This document shows positions 25,486 to 34,945 of a DNA stretch of 64,000 nt, in pieces. The notes below the pieces were generated by a model that was not told the DNA's origin, ran no database searches, and was given only the letters and a program-made list of their open reading frames with translations. Position 1 is the stretch's first letter. The number at the start of each line of letters is the position of its first letter. Source of the DNA: Paenibacillus sp. GP183 (lineage in GTDB: Bacteria > Bacillota > Bacilli > Paenibacillales > NBRC-103111); the NCBI RefSeq assembly GCF_900104695.1, contig NZ_FNSW01000001.1:1-64000 (forward strand), given 5' to 3'. The translations under genes were made by a program, and so were the position numbers.

Positions 25486-26563
25486 ATCCATAAGGATTGG
25501 CATTATTGGAACCGGGGGCATAGCCGGACAGCATTTACGAAGCTATCGAATGATCGAGGATGTGGAGGTTGTCGCAGTCGCGGATATCGTTCCGGGAAAG
25601 GCTGAGAACTTTGTCCGGCGATGGGAAATTCCTCATGTAACAGCTTTTGAAGATTATCGCAAAATGCTGGAATTGGATTTGGATGGAGTCAGTGTCTGTA
25701 CGCCTAACGCCGCACACTTTCATCCAACCGTCGATGCCTTGCGTGCAGGAAAACATGTCATGCTGGAGAAGCCGATGTCGGTCACTTTGGAAGAGTCGAT
25801 CGAGATGGTCGGGACGGCCAAGGAGACCGGCCTGCTGTTGAATGTTGGTTTTCAGCCCAGATATGATCCGAATATGAAGACAATTCATGATTTTATCCAG
25901 TCGGGCCAGCTTGGAAAGGTATATTACGTCGAAACGGGCGGAGGACGCAGGCGCGGGATGCCCGGCGGTACCTTTATTCGTAAGGAGCTGGCAGGTGCAG
26001 GAGCGATGGCGGATATCGGATGCTACTCTCTCGATTTGGCCTTGCATGCGCTCGGGTATCCGAAACCATTGACGGTATCCGCTTCTACAACGAATCATTT
26101 CGGGACAAACGCAATTTATCATCCGGAAGCGGCTTCTTTTGATGTGGAGGATTTTGGAACCGCACTCATTCGTCTTGAGGGCGATCTTGTGCTGAATTTT
26201 AAAATATCATGGGCGATGCATATGGATACCCTTGGCGGAACCATGTTCCTGGGAACGGATGCAGGACTCAAGGTAACTCCATCTGGAAAAGGCCCCTGGA
26301 GCGGCGTCTTCGACGGTGGTGTCGGCTCGATGACCTTGTATCATGACGTTCGTGGTCATCATGTGGAAAGCTCGATCCCCATTATCGAGCATAAACTCGA
26401 TTTGTTCGTGGAAAAGGTGCGCGACTTCGTTCGTGCCATACGGGACAACGCTCCGGCACCTATCTCCGGAGAGCAAATATTGCGCAATCAAGCGATTATT
26501 GATGGATTCTTGCGCTCGAGTCAGCTGAAACGGGAAGTGGAAGTACACATTCCAAACATCTAA
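25478..26563 (+). CDS. Gfo/Idh/MocA family oxidoreductase (second copy)
   Basis: A 361-residue dehydrogenase with canonical motifs: the Rossmann GTGGIAG near residue 11-17, EKP at about 94-96 (MLEKPMS) and the GGGRRRG and DIGCYSLDLALHALG stretches of the C-terminal substrate domain; His in the latter is the likely catalytic residue. Unlike the first copy its cofactor site looks intact. The ATG at 25478 is used because the two ATGs four and three codons earlier are too close to the AAAGG site. No terminator seen after it. Confidence 0.87.
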   Translation: MSKSIRIGIIGTGGIAGQHLRSYRMIEDVEVVAVADIVPGKAENFVRRWEIPHVTAFEDYRKMLELDLDGVSVCTPNAAHFHPTVDALRAGKHVMLEKPMSVTLEESIEMVGTAKETGLLLNVGFQPRYDPNMKTIHDFIQSGQLGKVYYVETGGGRRRGMPGGTFIRKELAGAGAMADIGCYSLDLALHALGYPKPLTVSASTTNHFGTNAIYHPEAASFDVEDFGTALIRLEGDLVLNFKISWAMHMDTLGGTMFLGTDAGLKVTPSGKGPWSGVFDGGVGSMTLYHDVRGHHVESSIPIIEHKLDLFVEKVRDFVRAIRDNAPAPISGEQILRNQAIIDGFLRSSQLKREVEVHIPNI

Positions 26564-26703
26564 GCAATTAGTCTAATATCTGCGCCTACTCGAAACCGTC
26601 TTCATTCAAAAAATGATTGTACTCATTCATTATCGGTCATTTACACGTCATTAAATCTGACATACGATAAGGGAGAATATACAATGAAGCGGAGGTAGAG
26701 AGT

Positions 26704-27423
26704 ATGGGAAAAATGAGTTGGAATGATTTTCTCACCGATCAGGACAAAGCTCACGATGAAATGTGGGGCAAAAAAGAGTTGGCGGGATTTGGTGAAAAGC
26801 CGGCTTTGCTGTTGATTGACATCTATTACAGCGTCCTTGGATTCAAGCGCGAGCCGATCCTCGAGTCGGTCAAAACTTGGCCGATGAGTACAGGCCTTGA
26901 AGGCTGGGAAGCTGTTGATAAAGCAGCTGAACTCCTGGCATCTGCCCGCAAAAACGGAATTCCGGTCATCCATGTAAAAGGCTTGCATACAGGCGTGAAC
27001 ACCTGGGCTAGAGGTTCAAAAAAGAGAAAGCCTTCGAATTTATCCGAAGAAATGCTCTTGAAAGGCAATGAGATTGTTGATGAAGTAAAACCGCTGCCAG
27101 GTGAGCTTGTTATCGAAAAAGCTGCCGCCAGTGCATTCCATGGCACTCCTCTCTTGTTTCAATTAATCAGCCTAGGCATTGACACGGTTATAGCTTGCGG
27201 CGAAACAACGAGCGGCTGTGTGAGAGCTTCTGTTGTAGACGGTGCAACGTACCGCTTCAAAATGGGAGTTGTGGAGGAATGTTCATTCGACCGCACCCAA
27301 GCTTCACACTATATGAATCTATACGACATGCATCAAAAATACGCCGATGTGGTTGACTTGAATTATGCATCCGCATATTTCGATTCCATTGGAGCAAAGA
27401 ATAAAGTTGGCGTTTCTGTGTAA
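26704..27423 (+). CDS. Isochorismatase-like cysteine hydrolase, copy 1
   Basis: A 239-residue isochorismatase-superfamily hydrolase with the catalytic triad Asp39 (LLIDIYY), Lys139 (IEKAAASAF) and Cys172 (TTSGCVRAS), as in N-carbamoylsarcosine amidase and related amidohydrolases rather than in true isochorismatases. About three quarters of its residues match copy 2 at 28691. GGAGGT precedes the ATG by 7 bases. It ends in a terminator and converges on the LysR gene. Likely a cytoplasmic amide or carbamoyl hydrolase; substrate unknown. Confidence 0.85.
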   Translation: MGKMSWNDFLTDQDKAHDEMWGKKELAGFGEKPALLLIDIYYSVLGFKREPILESVKTWPMSTGLEGWEAVDKAAELLASARKNGIPVIHVKGLHTGVNTWARGSKKRKPSNLSEEMLLKGNEIVDEVKPLPGELVIEKAAASAFHGTPLLFQLISLGIDTVIACGETTSGCVRASVVDGATYRFKMGVVEECSFDRTQASHYMNLYDMHQKYADVVDLNYASAYFDSIGAKNKVGVSV

Positions 27424-27439
27424 CTTGGAAAAAATGAGA

Positions 27440-27475
27440 ACGGCCCTGTAGCTTTAACGCAACTGGGTCGTTTTT
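27440..27475 (+). terminator. Rho-independent terminator after cysteine hydrolase copy 1
   Basis: ACGGCCC pairs with GGGTCGT (one mismatch) before TTTTT. Confidence 0.65.
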
Positions 27476-27487
27476 CGTTTCTGCCTT

Positions 27488-28438
27488 TTATAGTACAACT
27501 GCTTCTCCATTATGCTGCGCTGCAGATTCAAGAGATTCAAGCGAATTACTCTTGTTGTTGATCTGTTCCTCAAAATGCTTGATGAACAAGTGATCCAGGC
27601 TGTTCAGCTCCCCATCGCGATAAGCGACAAAAATCTGGCTGGAAGGAAACGGGTTATTTTCAATTTCCAGCTCGATTAGCTCTTTCTCCATAATTTCCTT
27701 ACGCATAAAGAGGCTGCCCGAGAAAAAAACGCCGGCATTCCGTTTTAGAAAATGCTTGATCAATTGCAAATTGTTCGTTTCGCATTTAGTCTGGTAGGTT
27801 AAGTTGCACTGGTTTAAGACGACATCGATGATTTTACGGTACTGCGTTTCTTTGGGGTAGGTGATGAGCGGTTCTTTCAGAATTTCCTCGATGCTCACAG
27901 ATTTCCTCCTGGCGAGGTGATGCTTGGGGGATACATAAACCATCGTCTTCTCTTTATGAATAAGGCGATAGTCGATTTGGCTGTCGTTGCTCGTATATCG
28001 GGTGATCCCTAACTGAATAAGCTGATTTTTCATCAGGGTTACAAGTTCATTTGAGTCATAGCAGTAGACCTTGAGGGAAATGTGCGGATAATATTCGGAG
28101 AAGGAGTCCATGACTTCAGGAAGCACATGCGCTGCAAACGAATTGTTGCAGCCAATGGCCAATTTCCCTTTCGCGCCCAGTCCAACCTTTTCGACAGCTT
28201 CTTGGCCTTCTTGTAATGCCGCCAGTATTTTTCGGGCATGAGGTAAGTACGCTTTTCCTTCTTCAGTCAGCTTCACTTTTCCTTTGCCCCGAATGAGCAA
28301 GGATTTGCCCAAATCCTTTTCCAAATGGCTGATGCGGTGAGAAATCGTCGGTTGAGGCAAAAACAGATGCTCTGCCGCCTTCTGATAGCTGCCCAATTTA
28401 TACACGGTCAAAAATGTTGTGATCTGATCCAAGTTCAT
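27488..28438 (-). CDS. LysR family regulator between the cysteine hydrolase genes
   Basis: A 316-residue LysR-type regulator: N-terminal winged HTH (LPQPTISHRISHLEKDLG recognition helix, residues about 27-45) and a two-lobe effector domain. It is divergent from cysteine hydrolase copy 2 and its operon (SBP, MFS) across about 250 bp, and convergent with copy 1. It is the obvious candidate controller of both. Effector unknown. Confidence 0.88.
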   Translation of the reverse strand: MNLDQITTFLTVYKLGSYQKAAEHLFLPQPTISHRISHLEKDLGKSLLIRGKGKVKLTEEGKAYLPHARKILAALQEGQEAVEKVGLGAKGKLAIGCNNSFAAHVLPEVMDSFSEYYPHISLKVYCYDSNELVTLMKNQLIQLGITRYTSNDSQIDYRLIHKEKTMVYVSPKHHLARRKSVSIEEILKEPLITYPKETQYRKIIDVVLNQCNLTYQTKCETNNLQLIKHFLKRNAGVFFSGSLFMRKEIMEKELIELEIENNPFPSSQIFVAYRDGELNSLDHLFIKHFEEQINNKSNSLESLESAAQHNGEAVVL

Positions 28439-28690
28439 AGAGTTGACCTCCGATCAAGATATTTGTCATTTTAATTAACGCAAATATAACATTTAAAGCG
28501 GCAAAGAACAATAACTCAAAGTAGTAAAAACACTAATATATAGAAATATGTATCCGATTCCATTAGCGATATGAATCTCATCATTCAAAAACGTGTATTT
28601 ACTGAATCCCTATAACCACATAAGATGATTTCATACAGCATTGTTATGTTTATGTTATTTTAAATGACATTGAGATCGGGAGGAATGAAC

Positions 28691-29398
28691 ATGTACGGTT
28701 GGGAGAATTATTTGAGCGAGAGGGACAAGAAGCACGATGAGCAATGGGGCAAGAAGGAACTAAGTGGATTTGGCAAGAAACCGGCGCTCGTTTTAATTGA
28801 CATTTATTATAGCGTGCTGGGCCTGAAGCGGGAGCCGATTTTCGAATCCATGAAGATGTGGCCGAGCAGCACGGGACTCGAAGGCTGGGAAGCGGTTGAC
28901 AAAACGGCCGAATTGCTGGCTGTAGCAAGGGAAAATGAAATTCCTGTCATTCATGTCAAAGGGCTGCATACAGGTGTGAACCATTGGAGCAAGAACAAAC
29001 GCAAGAAGGTGGAAATGTCTGATGAGCTCAGGTTTAAAGGAACACAAATTGTAGACGAAGTGAAGCCGATCGCTGGAGAGCTTGTTATTGAAAAAGCTGC
29101 TGCCAGCGCATTTCACGGAACTCCTCTTGTCTTTCAATTAGTAAGCCTTGGAATAGACACCGTAATCGTTGCCGGCGAGACAACCAGCGGATGTGTGAGG
29201 GCTTCTGTCGTTGACGGGGCAACAAACCGTTTTCAAATGGGAGTTGTAGCTGAATGTGTATTCGACCGCACGGAAGCAGCGCATTACATCAATTTATACG
29301 ATATGCATAACAAATATGCGGATGTGGTTGATCTGGACTACACTAAAAACTATTTCAAGCAAATCGGCGCAAGTAAAAAGCAAACCATGAATGTTTAA
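28691..29398 (+). CDS. Isochorismatase-like cysteine hydrolase, copy 2
   Basis: A 235-residue paralogue of the hydrolase at 26704, with the same triad Asp37, Lys135 and Cys168. The active-site text (IEKAAASAFHGTPL, GETTSGCVRASVVDGAT) is identical; differences concentrate in the basic loop near residues 97-108 and at both ends. GGGAGG is 7 bases before the ATG chosen; upstream in-frame ATGs are too close or lack a site. It leads an apparent operon with a solute-binding lipoprotein (41 bp later) and an MFS transporter, suggesting import of its substrate or export of a product. Confidence 0.85.
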   Translation: MYGWENYLSERDKKHDEQWGKKELSGFGKKPALVLIDIYYSVLGLKREPIFESMKMWPSSTGLEGWEAVDKTAELLAVARENEIPVIHVKGLHTGVNHWSKNKRKKVEMSDELRFKGTQIVDEVKPIAGELVIEKAAASAFHGTPLVFQLVSLGIDTVIVAGETTSGCVRASVVDGATNRFQMGVVAECVFDRTEAAHYINLYDMHNKYADVVDLDYTKNYFKQIGASKKQTMNV

Positions 29399-29439
29399 AA
29401 GGAAATAGAAATTTTCTGCTAAAAAAAGGGGGGATCCAT

Positions 29440-31023
29440 GTGAAAAGATGGTCATGGACATTCAGTATCTTGGTGGCTTTTGCTCTACTGACTTCATCCT
29501 GTACGAACAGCAGCAATAACGGAAGTGCATCGCCATCCAGCTCAGCAGCACCTAAAGCAAGCACGCCTGTAAGCGTGGATCCCAAAGTGCTGAAAATTCG
29601 TTTTTACGACGATCCAGCCGGGTATGACCCAGCTTCTATTTTCCGGATTGAAAACGAAAATATCGCGTTTAACATTTTTAGTGGATTAACGACTTATGAT
29701 TCGGCAAGCGGCAAAATCATTCCCGACTTGGCGGAGTCCTGGAAAACAACGGATAATAAAACCTGGACCTTTCAATTGCGCAAAGGGGTCAAATGGCAAA
29801 AAGGATACGGTGAATTTACCTCGGCCGATGTGCTTTATTCGTTCAATCGGATCTTGGATCCCAAGACGGCATCACTCTATGCAGCAGATTTAAGCAATAT
29901 CGCAAGTTTAACTGCTCCTGATGCTTATTCAGTGGTCATCACTTTAAAGCAGCCCGATGGCAACTTCCTTCATCAGATAGCCAACTATCATCAAGGCCAA
30001 ATTATGAAAAAAGAGGTCGTCGAGAAATTCGGTGACAAAATCAAGTGGAATCCTGTAGGAACAGGCCCCTATGAAGTGGAAACTATCGATCCTAGTTCGC
30101 AGATTGTGCTGATCCGCCATGAAGGCTACTATAAAGGACCTGCGCCGATTCAGAAGCTTATATTCACCATTATCAAGGACGAATCAACAGCAACGATTGC
30201 TCTGCAGAAGGGAGAAGTCGATGTTGTGATGCGGTCCAGCCAGGATCAAAATCTAGATGCCTTGGAAAAAGGCGGCTTCAAAATGAATCACACGGATAAT
30301 TATGCCGTTTCCCTGAGGATGTTCAACCTGAAAAACCCTATTCTGGCCAACATTAAAATCCGCCAAGCCTGGGCCTATGCAGTTGACTTCGCAGCGATCT
30401 CCAAAGCTGTTACACCAAAAACATCCTTGGCCGCAAAGAGCATGCTGCTCGATTGGATGGACGGCTACAGTACAAATACGGACCATTATTCCTACGACCC
30501 GGCCAAGGCTAAACAACTGCTTGCTGAAGCGGGTTATCCAAACGGTTTTTCCATTATGCAAGCAGCCACCTCGGCAACCGGTATAACCGAACAAATGCAG
30601 CTGGAGCAGGAGTATTTGAAAAAGGTAGGCATCAAATTGGAATACGATCTGATGGATACTCCAACTTTTAACAGCAAAAGGAATAAAGGAGAATTTGAAA
30701 CAGCCACAAGGCTGCTGCCTGCCATCAATCCAGACATGATACTGTTCAGCTACCTGCATCCAGTCAACATCGCTCCAAAAGGCTTGAATGGCTCCGGCTA
30801 CAATAACCCTGAACTGACGACAAAGCTGGAAGCTGCGCGAGCTGAAGTGGATAAAGATTTGCGTCTGAAACTGTATGAGGATGTTCAAAAAATTGTAATG
30901 AAGGAACTTCCCTATCTGCCTACTTTCGCAAACAACGTATACTGGCCAAGTAAACAGAATGTGAATGGAATCGTCATTAACAAGCTGGCCCAAGTGGACT
31001 TTTACCAGGTTTCATTAAAATAA
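29440..31023 (+). CDS. ABC solute-binding lipoprotein (peptide/opine/nickel family 5), orphan
   Basis: A 527-residue SBP_bac_5 protein, DppA/OppA-like. The signal ends in lipobox LTSSC, so it is lipid-anchored outside the membrane, followed by a Ser/Asn/Ala-rich linker. The family motif (IVFNPVGTGPYEV-like KWNPVGTGPYEVE) is present near residue 205. The start is a GTG with GGGGGG 8 bases upstream; the ATG two bases earlier is out of frame and meets a stop at once. No permease or ATPase gene lies next to it, which is unusual; an MFS transporter follows 20 bp later instead. Confidence 0.9.
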   Translation: MKRWSWTFSILVAFALLTSSCTNSSNNGSASPSSSAAPKASTPVSVDPKVLKIRFYDDPAGYDPASIFRIENENIAFNIFSGLTTYDSASGKIIPDLAESWKTTDNKTWTFQLRKGVKWQKGYGEFTSADVLYSFNRILDPKTASLYAADLSNIASLTAPDAYSVVITLKQPDGNFLHQIANYHQGQIMKKEVVEKFGDKIKWNPVGTGPYEVETIDPSSQIVLIRHEGYYKGPAPIQKLIFTIIKDESTATIALQKGEVDVVMRSSQDQNLDALEKGGFKMNHTDNYAVSLRMFNLKNPILANIKIRQAWAYAVDFAAISKAVTPKTSLAAKSMLLDWMDGYSTNTDHYSYDPAKAKQLLAEAGYPNGFSIMQAATSATGITEQMQLEQEYLKKVGIKLEYDLMDTPTFNSKRNKGEFETATRLLPAINPDMILFSYLHPVNIAPKGLNGSGYNNPELTTKLEAARAEVDKDLRLKLYEDVQKIVMKELPYLPTFANNVYWPSKQNVNGIVINKLAQVDFYQVSLK

Positions 31024-31043
31024 AGTCTATGAGGAGGTTTAAT

Positions 31044-32342
31044 ATGCTGTCTCCTGATTTTTACCGAAAATTCGGAATATACGGAGGCGGATTGTTTTTT
31101 ACAGTCACAGGTATGGCGCAGCCTTTTTTCACGCTTTACGCCCAAGAGGTAGGGGCTTCAACGGCCGCCATCGGATTCATGGTCACTTTACGGTCGCTGC
31201 TGCCCATCTTTGTAGCCATGCCGGCCGGACAGCTGATAGATTCGGTCGGACCCATCAAAATGTTGAAATTCGGAAGCATCTTTCTGATTTTATCCTTATT
31301 CTTCAATATGATGGCCACCGATTTCTGGCTGCTGTCGCTGTCGCAAATATTTATGGGCTTATGCATCATCATTATGGCTTCTTCCTTTCAGGTGCTCGTG
31401 TCCGATGGCGAGAAAAATGCAAGGAACGAGAACATTAAGAAATTTTCCATGTGGATGTCGGCAGGTGGCATGCTCGGTCCGTTAATCGGGGGAGCGCTGA
31501 CTTCTCAATTCTCTAATCCATTATTTGGATACAAGTTCACATTTGGAGCGGCCTGTACGGCGTCTCTGCTGTTTTTTATCCTGTTGCTTTTAGTTTCGCG
31601 CGGATATCAGCATACGGGGAATGAAAGCCTCATTAAGCCTAAAGAATTGCTAAAGGTCAAGGGGATCATGGACAGCTATATCAGCGGTATTCACTTGACC
31701 AAAATTCGTTCCGTACAATTTGGCTTGATCGGCACGTTCCTGATTATGTACATTCAATCGATGTACATGAGCTTTATGCCGCTTTATTTAAACCGGCTTG
31801 GATATTCAACCCTGATCGTTTCTCTCATCATTTCGCTCAATGGACTTTCGGGTATTCTGTCCCGTTTCGGTCTGGGATGGTTAATGAAAAGAACGCACAT
31901 GGAGCGGATTTTGATAACAGCGGGCTTAATCGCCTCCATATGCGTCGTATTGACTCCCTTAGCTGGGCTGAATCTAACAGGAATGATCCTGCTTGTGCTT
32001 GTCATGGGTGGATCAGTCGGCATCAATCTGCCGGTCAGTATTATGATAGTGGTCAATGATACGAAGGAAACGGATCGCGGCAAGCTGATGGGTCTACGTT
32101 TGATTATGAATCGCTTCTCGCAAATCCTCAGTCCGGCTGTGTTCGGGATACTGGGACAATCGCTTGGATTAACGGCGGCGTTTTACGCGAGCGGTGGATT
32201 TCTGATCGCGTCCATGCTGGGATTCTCGTTATTTACTTCCATGAAATGGAAGCTGAAAACCGTCGGCGTCGACCCTCAGGAGAAAGCGAAGAAGGAAAAT
32301 CTTACTCTGCCAATAGCCAAGAATAAACCGGCGCCAAAATGA
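31044..32342 (+). CDS. MFS transporter
   Basis: A 432-residue twelve-helix major facilitator. Features include the helix 1 motif GLFFTVTGMAQPFFTLYAQEVGAS, the loop 2-3 motif GQLIDSVGPIKML, and a second such loop (LGWLMKRTHMER) in the second half. AGGAGG is 6 bases before the ATG at 31044. It may import the substrate, or export the product, of the cysteine hydrolase encoded at the head of the operon. A terminator follows. Confidence 0.88.
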   Translation: MLSPDFYRKFGIYGGGLFFTVTGMAQPFFTLYAQEVGASTAAIGFMVTLRSLLPIFVAMPAGQLIDSVGPIKMLKFGSIFLILSLFFNMMATDFWLLSLSQIFMGLCIIIMASSFQVLVSDGEKNARNENIKKFSMWMSAGGMLGPLIGGALTSQFSNPLFGYKFTFGAACTASLLFFILLLLVSRGYQHTGNESLIKPKELLKVKGIMDSYISGIHLTKIRSVQFGLIGTFLIMYIQSMYMSFMPLYLNRLGYSTLIVSLIISLNGLSGILSRFGLGWLMKRTHMERILITAGLIASICVVLTPLAGLNLTGMILLVLVMGGSVGINLPVSIMIVVNDTKETDRGKLMGLRLIMNRFSQILSPAVFGILGQSLGLTAAFYASGGFLIASMLGFSLFTSMKWKLKTVGVDPQEKAKKENLTLPIAKNKPAPK

Positions 32343-32380
32343 AAAAGACGGATACGTCCGAGACGAACCCGTCTTTTTTA
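32342..32380 (+). terminator. Rho-independent terminator after the MFS gene
   Basis: AAAAAGACGG pairs with CCGTCTTTTT. Confidence 0.85.
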
Positions 32381-32434
32381 GTTGATCAGAAACCGTTTAT
32401 CCTTGGTGATGTCATTTATTAACCCAGCGGAAGC

Positions 32435-33133
32435 TCATTTATCCGCTGTCTGAAACCAGTTCCAAATCACATTCATCGTTTTGGCGAGGTTGGAGACGGT
32501 ACCTTTTCCTTCGCTCGGCGAGAAATAGTTGAGTTCCGGCCCGCTGATATCGATGGCGGATATATGCTGCGGTGCGTAAAAACGCCTTCCTTGCTCACGC
32601 GAATTAAACAGCAGGCCTGGATATCGGTGAGACGTAAACCGATATTTCGCATGAGACCAGCCGCCATACCAGGGACTGGGTTCTAGCTCGGAGCCGTGTC
32701 CTTTTCGGGTAAGAAACCCGACCCGGCTGCGGAACTGGAGTCCGATCGGCACCTTCGGCGAGCCTACCTGCACGACAAAACGAACATCACAGCCGTCTTG
32801 CTTTTCCAGCAGCTCGGCTGCATGATAAGCCGCGGGGCCTCCACTGCCATAGCCAATAAATAGGAGCTTATCTTTCGCACCCAGCGTTTTCACCATTTGC
32901 CGCACCCTCTGGCCGCCTGATGATTGACTCGCTTGCTCCGGATAAAGCTGTATATCCCGGCCTAGCTGATATAATTGCTTCACCTTATTATGGCTTTCCT
33001 CCCCGTAGGGATGCAGTATGCGAATCATAACGCTGCCTTTCTCGGTGCCATAGCGGCCCCGCAGAGTATCAATCAGCGGTTTGAACATATTCTCATTCGT
33101 TTGAATTCCGGCTACAATATAAATGGTGACCAT
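32435..33133 (-). CDS. Putative alpha/beta-fold hydrolase or lipase-like protein
   Basis: A 232-residue protein that opens with a strand-like VTIYIVAGIQTNENMF, as in lipases, and has IGYGSGGPAAYHAAELL near residue 93-109 at the place of a nucleophile elbow, though it is not a strict GxSxG. A possible Asp lies at residue 112-115 region (DGCDVRFVVQVGSP). No signal peptide. It reads away from the ABC exporter genes and has no recognised family with certainty. Confidence 0.6.
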   Translation of the reverse strand: MVTIYIVAGIQTNENMFKPLIDTLRGRYGTEKGSVMIRILHPYGEESHNKVKQLYQLGRDIQLYPEQASQSSGGQRVRQMVKTLGAKDKLLFIGYGSGGPAAYHAAELLEKQDGCDVRFVVQVGSPKVPIGLQFRSRVGFLTRKGHGSELEPSPWYGGWSHAKYRFTSHRYPGLLFNSREQGRRFYAPQHISAIDISGPELNYFSPSEGKGTVSNLAKTMNVIWNWFQTADK

Positions 33134-33199
33134 GAATATTCTCTTCTTCCGTTATCTATTGGAATGAGTATACCATAATTTGCAAGGGGGAAGCCGAAT

Positions 33200-34945
33200 A
33201 TGCAATTTTTCAAAGCCTATATAAGCAGCTACTGGAAGCTTTTTTTGATTTCCTTTCTGTTCCTGGCGTCAGAAGCCGCATGCGACCTTTTACTGCCTGC
33301 CATTATGGCGAAAATAATTGATGAAGGCGTGTCCGGCAAGCAAATGAATATCATTTTGCAATTGGGCGGACTCATGCTTCTGATAACAACAATTGGCGCG
33401 ATTTCCGCTACGGGCCGCAACATATTAGCCAGTCGAGTTTCACAAAATTTTGGCGCTGACCTCAGATCGGACCTGTTCAGAAAGATTCAATCGCTTTCTT
33501 TTGAAAATCTGGATAAATTCAATAGAGCTTCGCTCGTCACGCGGCTGACCAATGATGTGACACAGGTTCAGGTATTTGTGAACGGAATGATGAGAGTTTT
33601 TGTCAAATCTCCGATGATTGCCATCGGAAGCTTGATCATGGCGGTGAGATTGAATCCGCAGCTCTCAGTGGTGTTGGTTGTAGTTGTGCCGATAGTGGCA
33701 TTATTGATTGTGATGAATATGAAGGTGGGTTATCCGTTTTTTATGAAGGTGCAGAAGGCGCTGGACCGGGTTAACAGCATCATGAGAGAATATTTGTCGG
33801 GAGTCAGGGTCGTCAAGGCATTCAACCGATTTGATTACGAAGTGGATAAATTTCAACTGGCCAATACGGAATATCAGAATCGTTACACAGTTGCATTGAG
33901 AGCCATGGCGATATTCAGCCCGGGAATCACGTTAACGGTCAATCTGGGCATCGTCGCTGTCATTTGGCTTGGGGGCATATGGGTAAGCACCGCACAGATG
34001 CAGGTAGGGCATATCATTGCTTTTATCAATTATATGACGCAAATCCTGTTTTCGCTGATGACGATTTCCATGGTATTTACGATGTTTGTAAGAGCAAAGG
34101 CTTCGACTGGACGGATTATAGAAGTGTTATCGCAAGAAAATAAAATGAGCTGGGAGCCAGCTGCAGACGAAACCGGAACCCAACAGGGAAGAGTGGATTT
34201 TGAAAATGTGGACTTTTCCTATGAGGGCTCTTCAGGAGCTTCGGTTCTCCGTGATATCACCCTTACCTGCATGCCCGGGGAAACAGTAGGGATCATAGGC
34301 TCTACAGGTTCGGGCAAAAGCAGTTTGGTCGGATTAATTCCGCGTTTTTACGATGCGAATGCAGGTTCTGTGAAAGTAAACGGGCAGGATGTCAAGCATA
34401 TCGACCCCAAGCAAATTAGGGAAAAAGTGGCAATTGTCCCGCAGAAAACCGTTTTATTCACGGGGACTATAAGCGAAAATATCCGTTTTGGCAAACAAGA
34501 TGCCACTCAGGAAGATATGGAGCAGGCGGCCAAAATGGCAGATGCTCACGAATTTATTTCTTCGTTCCCTGAAGGGTATGAAACCCGCTTGGGACAAGGT
34601 GGGGTCAACCTTTCGGGGGGTCAGAAGCAGCGGATATCGATAGCCAGAGCGCTCATCCGACAACCGGAGATTCTTATCCTGGATGACTGCACAAGCGCCG
34701 TAGATGCAGCAACCGAAGCCAATATCAAGAAGGCGTTGAAACAATACGCTAAGGGTCTTACCTGTATCCTCATAGCCCAGAGGATTTCATCGGTGATGGA
34801 CGCCGACAGAATCGTAGTCATGGATAATGGACAAATTGCAGGCATGGGCAAACATGATGAGCTTATGGAGAGTTGTGAGGTTTATCGGGAAATATTCCAA
34901 TCCCAAATAGGGAAGGAGGCGCATCACAATGTCGGAGCGATCTGA
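33200..34945 (+). CDS. Heterodimeric ABC exporter subunit with degenerate ATPase site
   Basis: A 581-residue exporter half: six-helix membrane domain (1-310) and a nucleotide-binding domain with Walker A GSTGSGKSS near 371, signature LSGGQ near 473 and Walker B LILDD near 494. The catalytic Glu after Walker B is Asp and the H-loop His is Gln (IAQRIS near 525), so its own site should be poorly active while its LSGGQ serves the partner. The next gene overlaps by 17 bp and encodes the other half, as in YfiB/YfiC or BmrC/BmrD drug exporters. Substrate unknown; multidrug export is likely. Confidence 0.9.
   Translation: MQFFKAYISSYWKLFLISFLFLASEAACDLLLPAIMAKIIDEGVSGKQMNIILQLGGLMLLITTIGAISATGRNILASRVSQNFGADLRSDLFRKIQSLSFENLDKFNRASLVTRLTNDVTQVQVFVNGMMRVFVKSPMIAIGSLIMAVRLNPQLSVVLVVVVPIVALLIVMNMKVGYPFFMKVQKALDRVNSIMREYLSGVRVVKAFNRFDYEVDKFQLANTEYQNRYTVALRAMAIFSPGITLTVNLGIVAVIWLGGIWVSTAQMQVGHIIAFINYMTQILFSLMTISMVFTMFVRAKASTGRIIEVLSQENKMSWEPAADETGTQQGRVDFENVDFSYEGSSGASVLRDITLTCMPGETVGIIGSTGSGKSSLVGLIPRFYDANAGSVKVNGQDVKHIDPKQIREKVAIVPQKTVLFTGTISENIRFGKQDATQEDMEQAAKMADAHEFISSFPEGYETRLGQGGVNLSGGQKQRISIARALIRQPEILILDDCTSAVDAATEANIKKALKQYAKGLTCILIAQRISSVMDADRIVVMDNGQIAGMGKHDELMESCEVYREIFQSQIGKEAHHNVGAI

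Noticed and set aside
30253-30993. 246-codon ORF antisense to the solute-binding protein gene
   Set aside because: Shadow of a well supported lipoprotein gene; composition rich in Cys, Phe and His without domain pattern.
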